Positions 38,201 to 50,325 are shown, counted from the stretch's first letter. The stretch: 64,000 nucleotides of DNA from Colius striatus (GCF_028858725.1 NC_084773.1:10716350-10780349), one strand, 5' to 3'. Notes: a model not told the origin generated them from the sequence alone. A program made the numbers and translations.

Positions 38201-41200
38201 ATCTTCCCAGAAGTACTGCGGGGGCTGTAAGATCTTGGACTCCTCATTCTCCTCGCTGGCAAAGCCTGATCCTGGGGCAGCATGCAGAGAGCCAGGGGCA
38301 AGATCAGGCTCTGTAGCCTCTGGGCTGGTTTGCTCATGGGAATTCATGGCCTCCAGATGCGACATCATGGCAAACTCCAGGAGGGAAGTTGACGTGAGGC
38401 CATCAACGGCTGGCTCCTCCGAGGAGGCAAGGCAGAGGCACAAGGTCCCTGTATAACGACAGTAAACTCATATCAGAGATAGGACTGACACCCACCAGGC
38501 TTGTCTTCTCCTTGTAGCCTGCTCCTGGAGAACCAACTTGCTGCACACACCTGCCTTCAGGGTAACTTGACCCTCAGAGGGGCTGTGCTCTCAGCTGATG
38601 AGGAAAATCAGGGTATTTGGGGAAGCATCCACAACAATGCTGAGGAGCATCCACATCCAGGAGTGGGTGCCAAACAGCCATCCAGTCTGAGGCACCTCCC
38701 TTCAATGGGGCAGTGATGGTTCACCCTCTCTGAGGTTTTTTGCCTCTTTGAAAGGACACAGTACCTTGTTAATCTTCCATTCTAGAGAGGAGTGGACTGT
38801 CTTGCATTTAAACAATGAAGGCCTGGCCCTGTGAAATCAATGACACTGTCACTCTGGCAAAATTTCACCCTAGTGCAGTTTTATTATACACAGAGGGACT
38901 GATTTAAACTAAAATTACATACATCACCAATAATAATCATGTTTTAAATCAGCAGGCTGGAAATCTATTTTTAAGGTATTGATTTGAACTTTGTTTTGCA
39001 TTTGTATTTTTTGTTTTCATAAGGAAGGGCTGACTACCACAGGCAAGAATCAAAAAGTACCATCAGCAAACATCTACCTAACACTAAGCAGAGAGGCAGG
39101 CTGCATTTTACACTTTCCTTTCAACAATTATATCCTTGTTATTTCCATTTTATCTATTAGAAGGTTTGACTGACACTTCTTGATTCCTAGATGAGACTTT
39201 AATTGTGATTTGTGTCAAGGTACATTCACATGCATATTGAACTTCAATCAAAATGCAAGGAAACAGCACCTGGAACTTGGCTTTATTCAACCGATAAATA
39301 CCACGATAAATATGGAGACAAAGGAAAAAATGAGATTACCAAAACATGTTTTACATTTAAAACAGTTTCGTTAAGCAAGCAAAGTAACTAATTTGGGTGA
39401 ACTGAACCAATTGCTTCCTAGCCCTCTGTTCCTCAGCACATCAAAACCAGAAGATCTCATCCTCTCACAGATGATTTTTATTCATAGATTAGAGGAAAAA
39501 AAAAGACAAGTTTTCCCACTTTCTCAGCTCATACTCAGCTTCTCAATTCTTAATGAACTAGTCACTCGACTGAACTAACTGAATAAGCTCAAATGAAGGC
39601 TAATTTGGGTATTTTTCTTTGATAGCTGATTTCCCAGACAAGAGAAAGGCAGCAGATCTAATCCATCTGGACTTCAGTAAAATATCTGATATGGTGCCTC
39701 ATGCAGAATTATAAGAGAGGCAAGAAAAGACACCGATTAGCAGGAAAACTGCAAGGCAACTGTAAGGCATTGGTTATATGAAAAATGACAGAGGCTTATG
39801 CTGGAAGGAAACTATTAGTGGAATTCCTCAAGGTCTGTCCTTGGATCTGCTGTTCTTTAACATTTTCCTAAGTGACCTTGGAACAAAAATTAGGAACATG
39901 ATAATGAAATTAGCCAAGGACACAAAGCAAGGAGATATCCTCACTGCACAGAAAGCCTGTAGGTACAGCTAGGTGATCTTGAGAATCGAAATAACAGAAA
40001 CATAATGAGAAGAAATCATACAAAGTGATGTCACTACCTTGAGAACTAGTACCAAACAGTTCTGGTACAAGATAGGAAACCATCCCTTAGAAATGTTTTA
40101 CAAGGAGCAACTCCTGTGTCAGAAACAGCTCTGAGATATCACTGGTATGCAGATATGAAAATGCGTGCATAGTCCTGAAGTATTAGAAAGAGAGAGACTT
40201 TACAAGGCACTGCTGAGGCATCACCTGGATGCTACATGCAGATCTGGAGGCACGTGGCCTGAAATGATTTAAGCAGAGATGAACTACCTTCGGGCAAGGG
40301 CACAGACTAGGCAATCTCCTGAGGTTCCTTCCCACCACAATGTCCTATGACTCCATGTCTCAGAAAGACAAATTAGAATCAGGGCAAGTGCCAAGATGAG
40401 CTATGGGGCACTGGCAGATGGGTTGGCCATGGTTCTTTCACTGAAAACAATGGCTTGCTAGCTCAAAAAGTTTGGGAGTTGCTGCTCACTTGCCAGGCTG
40501 ATTACCAAGCCTGTCATGGGAACACTGAAAGCCAGAAATGCATTTCTCAAGCCTTCTGCCTGCCCTGACCCTCTCCACCATGCTCGGAACTGAGCAAAAT
40601 TCAATATTGGTTACTCTTTCCCATATACACTTGGGTCAGGCTTCAGCACTTCTCTGTCTCATTTATTTTGTTCTATTGATCCAAGGTAAGATCGGCTGAG
40701 GCCAGCGCAGCAACAAAAGGGGAACAGCAACAGAAAGAGTATCAAAAGGGAAGGAAGCTACTGCAGCAGCACAGAGCCAACCAAAGTGCCTCTGAGCATC
40801 CTTGGGGATGGGCTGGCTCTCTGTGAGCTGTGCACACAATGTAAAGTCCACAGCTGGAAATGAGAATTTGCACATCTATTCTGTGTGAGCATGGACCCAG
40901 AGAGACGTGGCCAGGCCAGCCTCCATGCAGATTCAGTGGTGCCCACCAGGCTCCAATGTGATGGTGCCTAGACTGGGCTTCCCCAGGCTGACACGAGACC
41001 CCTGCATCACTAACAGAGAGTGCTGCTGAGCCTCAATGCAGCCCAGTAGGGAAGGCAATGCCTCAGTTTCTCCCAACTCCCATCAGCAGAGATGTGGCTG
41101 ACACAGGACCTTGGCTTTCCAGCCATGCTACAATACACATTCTAGGCCTCCCAGACAGCTAGGCAAAGCCTCAAAACATAACTCTGCACCAGCTCCAGAG

Positions 41201-44200
41201 GCTAGCTCAAGCCTCTCCATTTCCATCTCCAAGTTACACTTGGTTTGAGCTTCCTCCAGAGCTCAGCCACAGACCATCCCACCACCTCCGCACAACAGAC
41301 ACCTTGCAGCAGGTGAACCAGAGCACCCAGAGAGCTAATCACATCCATGCAGGAAGCTCAGATGCTGGGAGTTTGTTTACCCTCATTTAACTCTGAAGTG
41401 TTTACCCAGTTAAAACCCCCTAAGCTGCACATTATCTTGTTTACTGGGATGCTCTGCTCTCCTCAACACAAGATAAAACTACACCACCTCATCCCTACGA
41501 ATGAGTCATTAATAGCCACAGCCTGAGCAAGCCAGGTTTCTCCTGGGGTGGATCTGGAGTAAGGCAAAACCTTGGTGCCTGATCCACAGGCACAAGATGC
41601 AGAGGCTGGTCTGGGGAAACCCTCTGTGCCAGCAGGAGCTCAACTATCAGAGGCCCAACAGCACCATTGCACCAGCCTAGAAATCAGTGTGTCTCCAGAC
41701 ATCCTGACACTAATTCATACCTTTTGCACCAACAGCAAAAACTCAAAGGTTTGGGGTACCAAAGAGGAGACCTGACATTTGCCTCCTTCCTCCTCTCTTC
41801 CAAGCAGCTCACAAAGGAGCTCAATGCAGCCGTAAACTCCAAGGCAAAGAAAGAATCAAAGCACAAGCTGAGCTGGGAGGCAGGGGAGCACAGTTGAGAG
41901 GAAATCTAACACCCAAAGCATCAGTGGCTAGCCATCTTCCTCCTAGGATAGGGAATGGGAATTAGACGACTTCTATCAGCCGTCTCCCAATTTTGTATTC
42001 TAAAAGGCAGATCAAGCGATAGGAATAAAGGAAGACAAACGAATAAAGCCCTGTGACTGTAGATGGGAGGGAGCAGGGAACAGAGCCAGGGCTCGCCAGC
42101 TGCTTCAATGGGGCGTTTGTCTCTCATTTCTATTTTTGCGGCACCTCTGCGTAACCTGGAGGAGATGAGGCTCTGCATGCTAAAGAGGGCAGCCAGCCTT
42201 CGGGGAAACAGCAGGGCTGTGAGCACGGGAGGGAAAACCCTCCCCAGATCAGACAGGGAAAAAGAAGAGAAAGTGGGAGAGGTAGGTGGAGGAGGGGGAG
42301 AGGGAACAAAGGCGGAGAGAGCGCACCAAAACCAGCACGGGAGCTCCGGCACTGGCAGCGAGCTCTCCAGCTGCTGGCAACCACGGAGGTGACATGTAGA
42401 GGGAATGCTGACCTTGCAAAAGGTGCTTCACCTCTGTAAGGAGCAGGGAATAATACTGCAGTGTTACCTTTCCAAGGCCACTGGAAAAGAGCCAGCTAGA
42501 AGGATACACAGATGAAATTAAGTTTGCTAGTTGCTGACCCCCCTGGCCCCGTCAAAAATGGTTCCAAGTCAAAGTGGCAAAGCTTGCTCTGTGCAGCTCA
42601 GCACAGGATTGGATGCAACAGCCCCACACAAGGCAGATGGGAGAATTTTGCTCAACAGCAGAACAAAAAAATTTCTGAGGAAAGAACATCTGCCATCTCT
42701 TTCCCAAACTGCTGTGAATATGAGCAGTCCCACATTTCCAAATAATTCCAAAAGAACCCCAAAGTATTTTCTACGTTAGCTGACCGAGAGCCACTTTATC
42801 CCTTTGCCACAAGGCAAGCCACCATTCCATGGGACAGGGTAGCTGCTTCAAAGCTCACACTGGCCTAATGAATGGGACTAGAGGTGAAAGAGGAAACAAG
42901 TCGTTTCTGTATCCAGCTGAAATGAGAGGAGGGATCTGGAATCTGGCTCTGACTGTGTCAAACTTTAAAATTTTCTGGCTTTTTAATCAACAAGCAAGCC
43001 TCAATTTTCTCTCCAAGGAAACATATAAACATCCCTTAAGACGTCATCATCTCATCCAGACCTACAGAGAGGCTGCTGTGCCCTTCATTTTACCCAACTG
43101 AAGGTTGGTTTCACCCCTCCTTCCTGAGTGCTGTGGCTACATCTCAGTTCCACAGAGGCAAGATCAGCCTGCTGAAAGGATGAGCACTCGCCTGGAGCAC
43201 ACACTCTGACCTACCTGTCTCTCACCACCAGCCAGCAGAGCCCATACAACATCACTCAACAGCAGTTGGGTACCAGGGAGGGGGGTCAGAGCATCTTAGT
43301 ACTGTCAACACAGGAGCCACAACAACGTCCATCTGGCCCTGTTGCTGTTGATCTTCCTTTCAAGCCCAGTCTAAACCCAGGAGTTACCCAATAATGTTAT
43401 TTCCTAAGAGAGCTGGGTCAAGAACGAGTCATTAACTGATAATCAGTTAGGACAGAAACACAATGACCAGATGAGGGAAGCATCTGTCAGGGATATTCCC
43501 TCCTTCAGACCACTGGCCCAAGGGCAGGCAGGAGAGAGGCCCCAGGGCAGAACAACCAACAGCACAACAGAACATAGTAATTTAAATAACAAAAAAGGAT
43601 CCCAACCACAGACAGCAGAGGAAGAGAACAAAGTGTTGTGCAGCTGAGGGATGTCCAAGGTGGTTCCATCACACTCACCTGGAGTGTCTGTGCCTCAGAT
43701 CCTCAACAGCTTGCACAGGGATGACAACAAACAGACCAAGTCCTTTTAGAGAAAGCCACGGAGCACTCTGGAAGGCAACAGAGCACCTTGGGGGCTTTGG
43801 AAAATCCCAGCAAAAGCTATGGGGCACTCTGGAAGGTAGTTACAGATCTGTGCTGGGACGCTCCACCTAACAAACCTCTCCCAGTTCAACTCCCACATGG
43901 CCTTACTGCTGCTCTTCCGTATTGCACTAGACCACTTACAAATCCAGTCAGGATCCCAACTTCCAAGATCATTTCCAATTAGGGTTTTGGAAATCAAGGT
44001 CAGACTGCCATGCTTCCCTGGCACCAGCAGCAACCAGGTTGCTCACTAAGAGTCCCTCTAAAACAATCCACCTTCCTGTGGCCCCAGTACATTTCAGAAA
44101 GCAATGGAAAAAGCACTCAGGTCTGTGGGCAGCACATACACTTACCAACATGCACCAACATGAGGGACAAGGCACAACTGAAAAAGCCCTTGCAATGGGA

Positions 44201-47200
44201 AAACTCTTTATAGAGAGAACCTACAGCCAGGCTGTGCCAGCATCTTTAAGCTTTTACAGATCTTTACAGCTAGCATCATCAGAGAGCTCAAACACCAGGC
44301 TACAGGGTGTGCATGTCTGCATGTATTGAGTGAGTGCTACCTTGCAAAGGACTGCCAACGTTGGCATTTCAGTAAAGAACACCTACAGCACACAGACTCA
44401 GGTATGTCCACAGGAAATGGCAAGGCACTGCCACAAGATGCACTTGCTTTTGCAGATAATTGCAGATGTGCCCTTTGTCAGCACACACACCAGGGGCCTG
44501 ACCTCCAGGAGTGTCAGACATCCTCAGCCCAGTGCTGACAAGAGTCAAGGCTCCTGTCACTATGATCAGCAACATCAAGAATGCTCTAAGTGTCACCACT
44601 CATCTCCACAGAGGACACTCCATGCAAGCAGATCACAGCAACTCAGACAAGCCTGCCCTGTCCTTTCCTCTTCATTCAACCACTCATGTCCACAGTCGTA
44701 ATCTCACTTGGTTTCAATCTCCCAGACTGTTTGCCTTCAATCCCTCCCCAGATTCTCTCATAGCCTTCACACCTCCCTTCTCTGCTGTTGCAACGTCTGC
44801 CCTCCTCTGTGCTTCTCGCTGTTGACAGTGGCAGTTCCCAGCTCGAGGTAGGGAAGATCCAGCCCCTGGGGAAACGGCACTGGGTAACAGCAGAAGTCAA
44901 TTTTCTTTCCTCAGTTACCTTCCACAGGCCTCCACAAAGCAGCTCACAGGACCCCGGGGCTTAACAGACCACAGGATGAAGGCTAAGAGAAAAACCACTC
45001 TCCACAGATTCCTTTGCCATCTCGCAGGCCCAAAGCATTTCATCTGCTAAAAATCACCTTGGCAGGCCTGTGCTTCCTCCTCTTGCTCTGTCCCAACCTG
45101 GACCATATACCCCATGGTGCTTGGTCCGATTTTCAGCACATCAAATAAAGGCTCATGGCTGCTTCATCTCCAAAGCCTCCCTGCCTGGGCAGAGAAAGCA
45201 CTGCTGCAGATGCAGGAAGGACTTCCCTCAAGACACAGCTGCCAGTCAAAATGCTAACAGAAGACTTTTACACCCCAAAAGGTCTTTAAAGCTCACTAGG
45301 CACAACATTGAGAAAAAAAAAAAAAAGGGTTAGTCTCTGCTCCAGTCCCTGCAGCAGAGCAGTGATGACCACCCTGCCACACACTGGCACGCTGTGCGGC
45401 CGTCTCAGCCCCAAGGCTCCATGCTCCAAATGATTGTGTGCATCCTAGGCAAAAATGCTCATGCAAAGGTTCGGTAGTCCCAGGCGACATGTACTGGTCC
45501 TAACTACCTTCACAACACATCAGGATTGATAGGAAGAGTCAAGAGTGGTTGCAGTTGTCACACAGAAGAAGAGCTGCAAAGCTGGCTTCCCACCAGTACA
45601 AAAATTATCCCCAAAACAAGAACATACATTCACACTCTGGTAACCACAATGGGGCTTAACCAGGCACAGGGACAGAGGGGGGCTGATCCAAGCCTCAGCA
45701 GGCCATAACTTCCTTGCCAGCATCCCTGGCCCTCTGAACAAACCAACGCACGTGTTTGCTTTGCCTCTGTGCAGGCTGCACTCGTGTGGCTGACAAATAG
45801 CCTCTCTCCATTCTTTTGGGATTACATGTTTCAATAGCCTGTGAGAAGGGGAAGCAAGTTCACCCGACTGCCAGCTGCGGGCCCGTGGTGCCCCTTCCCC
45901 TCAACTCCTCTCCCCCCGTGCCCTGCAGCAGGGCTGCCGGTGCTGCTGCTGCTCACTCAGGTACCCACAAAATGCCAGAGCTTCTTCCCACACTGAGTGG
46001 AAAAACTTTTGTGTGCTCTGATCTGCAGCTCGTCGCCGGCAGCTTCCCCTTGAGGGCTTAATGTAGTTATTTCTACCCCGATGCCTATAATTAAATGAAC
46101 ATTTCCTTATGGCACTGAAGAGGCCAAGGAAAAACTGACTACAGGGAATTTTCATCCATCCTGATTTATACTCCCTCATCTCGAGCTTGTTCACACAATG
46201 CTAACAAGGAATCTTCTAAGCAGGCAGAAAGAAAAAAAAACCCAAACTTATAATAGCCCACATGCAGACAAGCACTGGAGGAGACAAGAGGGAAGAAACT
46301 AATTCCCTCCCTTCTTCTCCTGCTTTTAACCACATCATTTTCCTACTTGCAAAAGCAAAGGGGCTCAGACACCCTAAGAGCTTGACGAGATGTTTCCACG
46401 CTCTGCCAGCAGACCCGTGCTGCCCAGTAGTCTGATGGGACCCCAATGAGGCACATGTCAACCAATCCCACAAGTCTGCAGAGGGTTCTTACCCCAGAAA
46501 GCATGTGGGGATCTGCACCCAGTCTCTCCAGCCTTCAGGTTTTAACTATTCCTTTCCCATGGGACTGGGGGAGCAAGGCCAGAGTGAACCAAATTATTCC
46601 AGACTGGAACAGAGCCTGAACTGCTCAGCAAACCCACTAACCAAAACAGGGCTTGATTTATAAATTCCCACCCGTCTGCATCTCTGCTTCTGACTTCCCA
46701 TCTAGGAGTGCAGGTGTCCAGAGATGCCTGGCCAACTAAATCCAGCCCCCCAGAGCTGCCATAACCCCCATGATTACCAGTTTCACTAGATTAGGAACTG
46801 AGCTGTCCCTTGGAGCTGCCACTCGCCTCCCACCCCTACACCTCTCCCTGCTAGGATAGCAGAGAAGATACCAGGGAAAGACAAGAAGCCAAGTCTTCCA
46901 CATCATCACCAGCTGGACAGCAATACTAGAAAGTTTCCAGCAGCCTCAGCAGAATAAGAAACACATCCTCCCCTCAACCCAGCAGTAGCAGCTGTGGTCC
47001 TTTTGACTGCTGGATTTTACAACAACCACAAGGTCTCTCTCCTTCCTCCACAGAGCAAATGTAGCTTTCAAGTGACAGGGATGGGGCCAACCCTTCCTGG
47101 CAAATTGGCAGGCTGGGAATATGGTAGTTTCCCCCCATGCATCTTGCCTTCCTCTGTGGAGGTGGCAGAAGCCTGGCTGAATTTGGGGACATGTCTCTCC

Positions 47201-48699
47201 TGCTGAGATGCAGCTAAAGGACCTTTGCCAGCCATGCCAGAGGTTTTCCCTAATGTGGACAACCTGCCTGACGCCACAAAACTGGCTCCCTGCTCAGCTC
47301 TGGAAAGGCTGATTGCTTCAGTGCCACAGAGCATTGGCACAAAACCCCAACAGGTTTTCTCATCCATTTTGCTCTTTAAGCTCACTATTGTTTGCAAACC
47401 TAAAAGGCTTTATCCCTTCTCTTTAGGAAGCCCCAGATGACAGGGGTGAGACACTGTACACACAGCTCACCAACAGAGCAACTCTACAGATAACACATTC
47501 CCCCCACTAACGTTTATGGGAGACTGGGGTAATAAGAGAAACCTGCCAGCGGGGCTGGATGTCACTGTATCACAGCTCGGTCGTGTTGGAAGACAGCGAC
47601 TGGTTGGGAGATCAGCCCTTCTTCCCTCCCTGCCAGAATGACTCAAGACAAAGACTCCCCCACTCTTTAAATGTCCCCGTTCAAAACTCCTGTTTCACAC
47701 TAACCAGATTTCTGTATAAAAGGGATGGTGGTAGGGAGGGAGAGGGCAATCTCAGCCTCGCGGGTCTTTGGGGGGATTCCTTTGTTGGGAAATTTCCCCA
47801 GACTATTTAAAAATAGAAGCAGAGTCTTCGTAACTATTCCGAGTATAATCATTCTTGCACTTAATTGCCTTTCCCTGGCACCCCACCTCTCCTCCAAATT
47901 TCAACAGGAGGCTCTTAAGGAAACACAAAGCAATTTGCGGTTCCCCCTTCCTTTGTGCCAGTTTCACGGTAGTTAGCAAAATTACCACGACGCCAGACGA
48001 AGCCATCAATACAAGGGAAGGCGTTTTGGGGGCTGCATGCCCCGTTCAGGGTGACATCCATCCATCCTCTCCCCACACCGCATGCACTGTCGGTGCTGTT
48101 CGGGGCATGCAGGGTCCCCGCAAGGACCAGCGCTGCATATCCCGTCTCTGAGGCAGGAGACCCTGTCCCCGCGGGGTGAAACCCACGTGCACCCAGCCCC
48201 CCACGCCAGGAGCCCAGGGGACTGCAGGGCAGAACCTGGCCGCTCCAGGAGGCTCTGATGCCCGGGTGACGGGCCGTGCCCAGCACCTAGGAACAGCTCC
48301 GGAGCGTGGGACAGGGACCCGACACAGCTCCCGATACCCGAGGACCAACGGTGCTTAGGGGAGGGGGCGGGTTAAGGTGACCCGCCTCCCGCTGAGGTCC
48401 CGGTGTCCCGGGCAATCGGACCCATCGCGGGCCGCGGTCCCCCAGGGCTGGGGGGACAGATCCGACCCCCACCAGGGCTCCCGGTGCTCGCAGCGCTTCA
48501 GCCCCCGGGACTGTGGAGGTGACCGACCGACACCTACTCGCTGCCCGGCGCTCCCCAGCCCCGTCGCTGGGGAAGGGGTTCCCAGCGGCCGGCCCGCCCC
48601 AGCCCACGGGGATGGCGGCGACCCCCGCCCCACCAGCCTTCACTCACCGGCGGCCAGAAGCAGGAGCAGCAACGCCGGGGCCCGGTGCAACGGCTGCAT
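20044..48699 (-). CDS. PODXL2: PODXL2, podocalyxin-like 2 (endoglycan), complete
   Basis: Exons are 48648-48699, 38155-38448, 28208-29103, 27140-27214, 24077-24233, 22506-22567, 20579-20758 and 20044-20253. They sum to 1,926 bases (641 residues plus stop), against 605 in human. Endoglycan is a CD34-family sialomucin of the plasma membrane and an L-selectin ligand. Visible parts: a signal peptide (about 1-25), SGF at 78-80 in an acidic context (likely GAG attachment), Tyr96 and Tyr117 in acidic surroundings (matching the reported sulfotyrosines), a Ser/Thr/Glu/Pro-rich mucin region (about 118-410), and a folded domain from VICKDWSNLAGKNYIILNMS. These are followed by a transmembrane helix (about 538-559) and a very conserved cytoplasmic tail ending in DTHL, a PDZ-binding end. 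Sequons NDS, NGT, NDT, NMS and NYS are present. Confidence 0.96.
20579..20758 (-). CDS. PODXL2: PODXL2 coding exon 7 (transmembrane)
   Basis: This exon has 60 codons. IGIQNYSTTTSCQ and SDYGK are followed by the membrane helix (LFVVLVIIGSICAIIIVLGL) and the basic stop-transfer NCWQRRLPKMK. The acceptor is CTTCCAG and the donor GTAAGC. Confidence 0.96.
20983..21038 (+). repeat. Short CR1-like 3' tail remnant
   Basis: The plus strand reads AATCATCTCTAAACGCCCCT, then TTCAATTCCTACCATTCTATGATTCC. This matches the CR1 end pattern (GATCTCTAAAGGTCCCTTCCAACC..CCATTCTATGATTC) with several changes. Only about 55 bases are recognisable. Confidence 0.65.
22506..22567 (-). CDS. PODXL2: PODXL2 coding exon 6 (62 bp)
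   Basis: This exon encodes GVIPTKDVLMALGDVKRSLA and E, with the first Gly split across the junction. The acceptor is TTTACAG and the donor GTAAGA. It is an amphipathic segment before the membrane. Confidence 0.93.
24077..24233 (-). CDS. PODXL2: PODXL2 coding exon 5
   Basis: This 157-base exon encodes EEFRLERGPQLLALVEDAFA, and on through WLISLSKPNENDKHLLMTLA to GEQ. The acceptor is GTGGCAG and the donor GTAAGT. It belongs to the folded stalk domain. Confidence 0.95.
27140..27214 (-). CDS. PODXL2: PODXL2 coding exon 4
   Basis: This 75-base exon, phase 0 at both ends, encodes VICKDWSNLAGKNYIILNMS and then DNIDC. It is the start of the conserved membrane-proximal domain, with two cysteines and an NMS sequon. 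The acceptor is TCTCCAG and the donor GTAAGT. Confidence 0.96.
28208..29103 (-). CDS. PODXL2: PODXL2 coding exon 3 (mucin domain)
   Basis: This 896-base exon codes for a Ser/Thr/Glu/Pro-rich mucin stretch that begins DYSFPAAS and ends PWDSAQ. It contains the second acidic-region tyrosine, one EEEE run and sequons NGT and NDT. The acceptor is TTTTTAG and the donor GTAGTC. Both ends match the family (DY-F at the start, PWDS-Q before VICKDW), while the interior is poorly conserved, as expected for a mucin. Confidence 0.94.
31006..31023. repeat. (CTGCC)n microsatellite
   Basis: Three full copies and a partial copy of CTGCC lie inside PODXL2 intron 2. Confidence 0.8.
36780..37220. promoter_or_regulatory. 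GC-rich intronic patch, possible regulatory element
   Basis: This stretch in PODXL2 intron 2 is clearly richer in GC and CpG than its surroundings. It has long open frames on both strands, as expected from a lack of stop codons. None of these frames resembles a protein I know. An internal promoter or enhancer is possible but unproven. Confidence 0.3.
38155..38448 (-). CDS. PODXL2: PODXL2 coding exon 2
   Basis: This 294-base exon encodes TLCLCLASSEEPAVDGLTST, through PGSGFASEENEESKILQPPQ, to YFWEDGGELNDSSLDLGPAT. It carries the signal peptide end, the likely GAG site and the first acidic tyrosine. The acceptor is ATACAG and the donor GTAGGT. The split Asp codon joins it to exon 3. Confidence 0.95.
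39620..40370 (+). repeat. Degraded CR1-type LINE fragment (RT domain to 3' end)
   Basis: Plus-strand frames show decayed reverse transcriptase motifs: LDFSKISDMVPH near 39,670, then GIPQGLSLDLLFFNIFLSDL at about 39,820-39,880 and MKLAKDTKQGD. These are followed by non-coding sequence and the tail TCTCCTGAGGTTCCTTCCCA..ATGTCCTATGACTCC. Stops and gaps break the frame. This looks like an old copy. Confidence 0.8.
42250..42330 (+). repeat. Purine-rich (G/A) tract
   Basis: About 80 bases are nearly all G and A on the plus strand. On the minus strand this is a pyrimidine tract inside PODXL2 intron 1. It may favour altered DNA structure or a cryptic acceptor; no function is shown. Confidence 0.5.
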
Positions 48700-49210
48700 G
48701 GCGGCGGCCGCTGCCCTGCCGCGCCGCCTCTTCACGGGGAGCGGGGCCGCCCCGCCGCCCGCCGGGCTCTGCCCCTCGCCGCCGCGCCCACCCGCCGCCC
48801 GGCCCCGCACTGCATCCCGCCGCCCGGCGCCGCCTCCTCCCGCCGCCGCTGCCCGCCGCTCCGGGGGCGGGGGAAGCGGCGGGGGTGGTATCGTAACTGC
48901 CCGCCGGGTGCGCAGCTGAAGCGGCCGGGGCAGAGGCGGGGTACAGCCGGCGATGTGCCTTAATTTCTCTCCGCTGAGCCGCCGCCCGGCGCGGCCCCGC
49001 CGGCTGCACGGCCCCTGCCCGCCGCCACCCCGGGCGCCCACAACGAGTGCCGGCGGCGCGGCTGCATGCGCGGGCGGTGGGTGATCAGCCCCCGCGGCGG
49101 GAACGCACGAGCCGCCGAACCCTGCCGGCGGCGCCCCCCTCCGCCGGGAGAGGCGCGGGCAGGGGCAAAGGCCTGGCGGGAAGGAAGGTCGCGGTCAGCC
49201 GAACACCGGG
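48150..49210. promoter_or_regulatory. CpG island and promoter region of PODXL2
   Basis: This is a dense CpG stretch around coding exon 1. A GC box (GGGGGCGGGGG, 48,863-48,873) lies about 165 bases upstream of the ATG in the gene's orientation. No TATA box was seen. A TATA-less island promoter is inferred. Confidence 0.85.
48648..48699 (-). CDS. PODXL2: PODXL2 coding exon 1 (signal peptide)
   Basis: This exon encodes MQPLHRAPALLLLLLAA plus one base, followed by a GTGAGT donor. The ATG sits in GCCGCCGCCATG, a strong context. The frame is open upstream for 114 codons to an ATG at 49041, but the hydrophobic signal peptide right after MQPLHR decides for this start. Confidence 0.93.
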
Positions 49211-49380
49211 GTCCTGAGGGATCGACGGTGCTTGGGCCAAAGACCCTCAAATACCCTCTGCTGGCCTTGCCTCAGTTGCCCATGGGCCACACAGCAGCGT
49301 CCCCCTCACTCCTCAGCCACCGGCTCGTTCATAACGTGAAAAAACTTCCCACACAGAGCAGTTCTTCTCACTCCCCGTGA

Positions 49381-50170
49381 CTGGAAGTCATCTGCTCCAA
49401 CCGCCCTGCTCAAGCAGGTGACCTACAGGCAGTTGCCCAAAACCATGGCTTCTGAGTATCTCCAATGTTGGAGAATCCAAAACCTCTCTGGGCAACCTGT
49501 GCCAGTGCTCGGTCATCCTCACTGCAAAAAAGTGTTTCCTGACCTTCAGAGGGAACCTGATGTGTTTCAGTTTGTGCCCCTTGCCTCTGGTCCTGTCACT
49601 GGGCACCACTAAAAAGAGCCTGGCTACATCTTCTTTTCACCCTCTCTTTAGGTACTTAGATATACTGATAATATCCCTTCTGCCCCTCAGCCTCCTCAGG
49701 GCTAAAAAGCTCCCAGCTTTCTCCGCTTTATATGCAAGATGCTCCAGTCCCATCTTCGTGGCCTTTCTTTATGGCAGAGGCACTTGTCTGGTTCATGTTC
49801 AATCTGGTGTCCACCACAACCTCCAAGTCTTTTTCTGCCAAGCTGCTTTGCAGCTGGGTGGCCTCCAGCATATATTGGTGTACAAGATTGTTCCTCCCTG
49901 ATGCAGCTCTTTGAACATCATGCTGAACTTCATGAGAAGTTTAGACCGTTTCTCCAGCCTGTCAAGGTCCCTCTGGATGGTAGTTTGACCTAATTTATCA
50001 GACATTCCTCCTAGTTTTGTGTCATTGGCAAACTAGCTGAGGATACACTCCGCTCCATCATCCAACTAATGAAGAGGTTAAACAGGACTGGGCCCACTGC
50101 TGACTCCTGCAGTATACTGCTAGTTACTGACCTCCAAGTAGACTTTGTGCCACCACCCTCAGGGACTGGC
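49381..50170 (-). repeat. CR1 LINE, 5'-truncated
   Basis: The sequence matches the well-known CR1 3' part read in reverse: CTCTGGGCAACCTGTGCCAG, TGTTTCAGTTTGTGCCCCTT, CTCCAGCCTGTCAAGGTCCC and GTTTTGTGTCATTGGCAAAC. On the minus strand the ORF2 end HWHRLPREVLDSPTLEIL is readable. Internal deletions and stops show it is dead. The 3' end is at about 49,381 and the truncated 5' end near 50,170. Confidence 0.93.
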
Positions 50171-50301
50171 CACTCTGCCCTAGCAGGAACAGCTGCTCCA
50201 GTACCTGCTGGGGAAACCATTTTGTGGTGTGTCACCACTATAACCGAGGCTGTCACCATGACACTAATTCAACGGATGCCCCCTTCCTCATGCCTTTTCT
50301 G

Positions 50302-50325
50302 TGCAAACTGCTGTGCAAACTGCTG
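50302..50325. repeat. 12-bp tandem duplication
   Basis: TGTGCAAACTGC occurs twice in a row. It lies between the CD9-like fragment and the CR1, in what may be the former 3' flank of the retrocopy. Confidence 0.7.

Larger units (their letters stand above)
38449..48647 (-). other. PODXL2 intron 1
   Basis: This is a 10.2 kb first intron. It contains a plus-strand CR1 fragment (39.62-40.37 kb), a purine-rich block near 42.25-42.33 kb and an A-run (45,313-45,326). No other exon was recognised. Its right end grades into the promoter CpG island. Confidence 0.75.

Noticed and set aside
42063-42392. Plus-strand frame near the purine-rich block in PODXL2 intron 1
   Set aside because: The translation is biased by the G/A tract and resembles no known protein.
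45313-45326. A-run considered as the tail of a retrocopy
   Set aside because: No gene-like sequence or target-site duplication next to it; a simple homopolymer is enough.
46030-46160. AT-rich stretch with TAATTA-like motifs as a conserved non-coding element
   Set aside because: Conservation cannot be judged from one sequence, and the motifs are too short to be convincing.
48377-48919. 180-codon plus-strand frame in the PODXL2 CpG island
   Set aside because: Low-complexity translation of GC-rich promoter DNA, antisense to exon 1.
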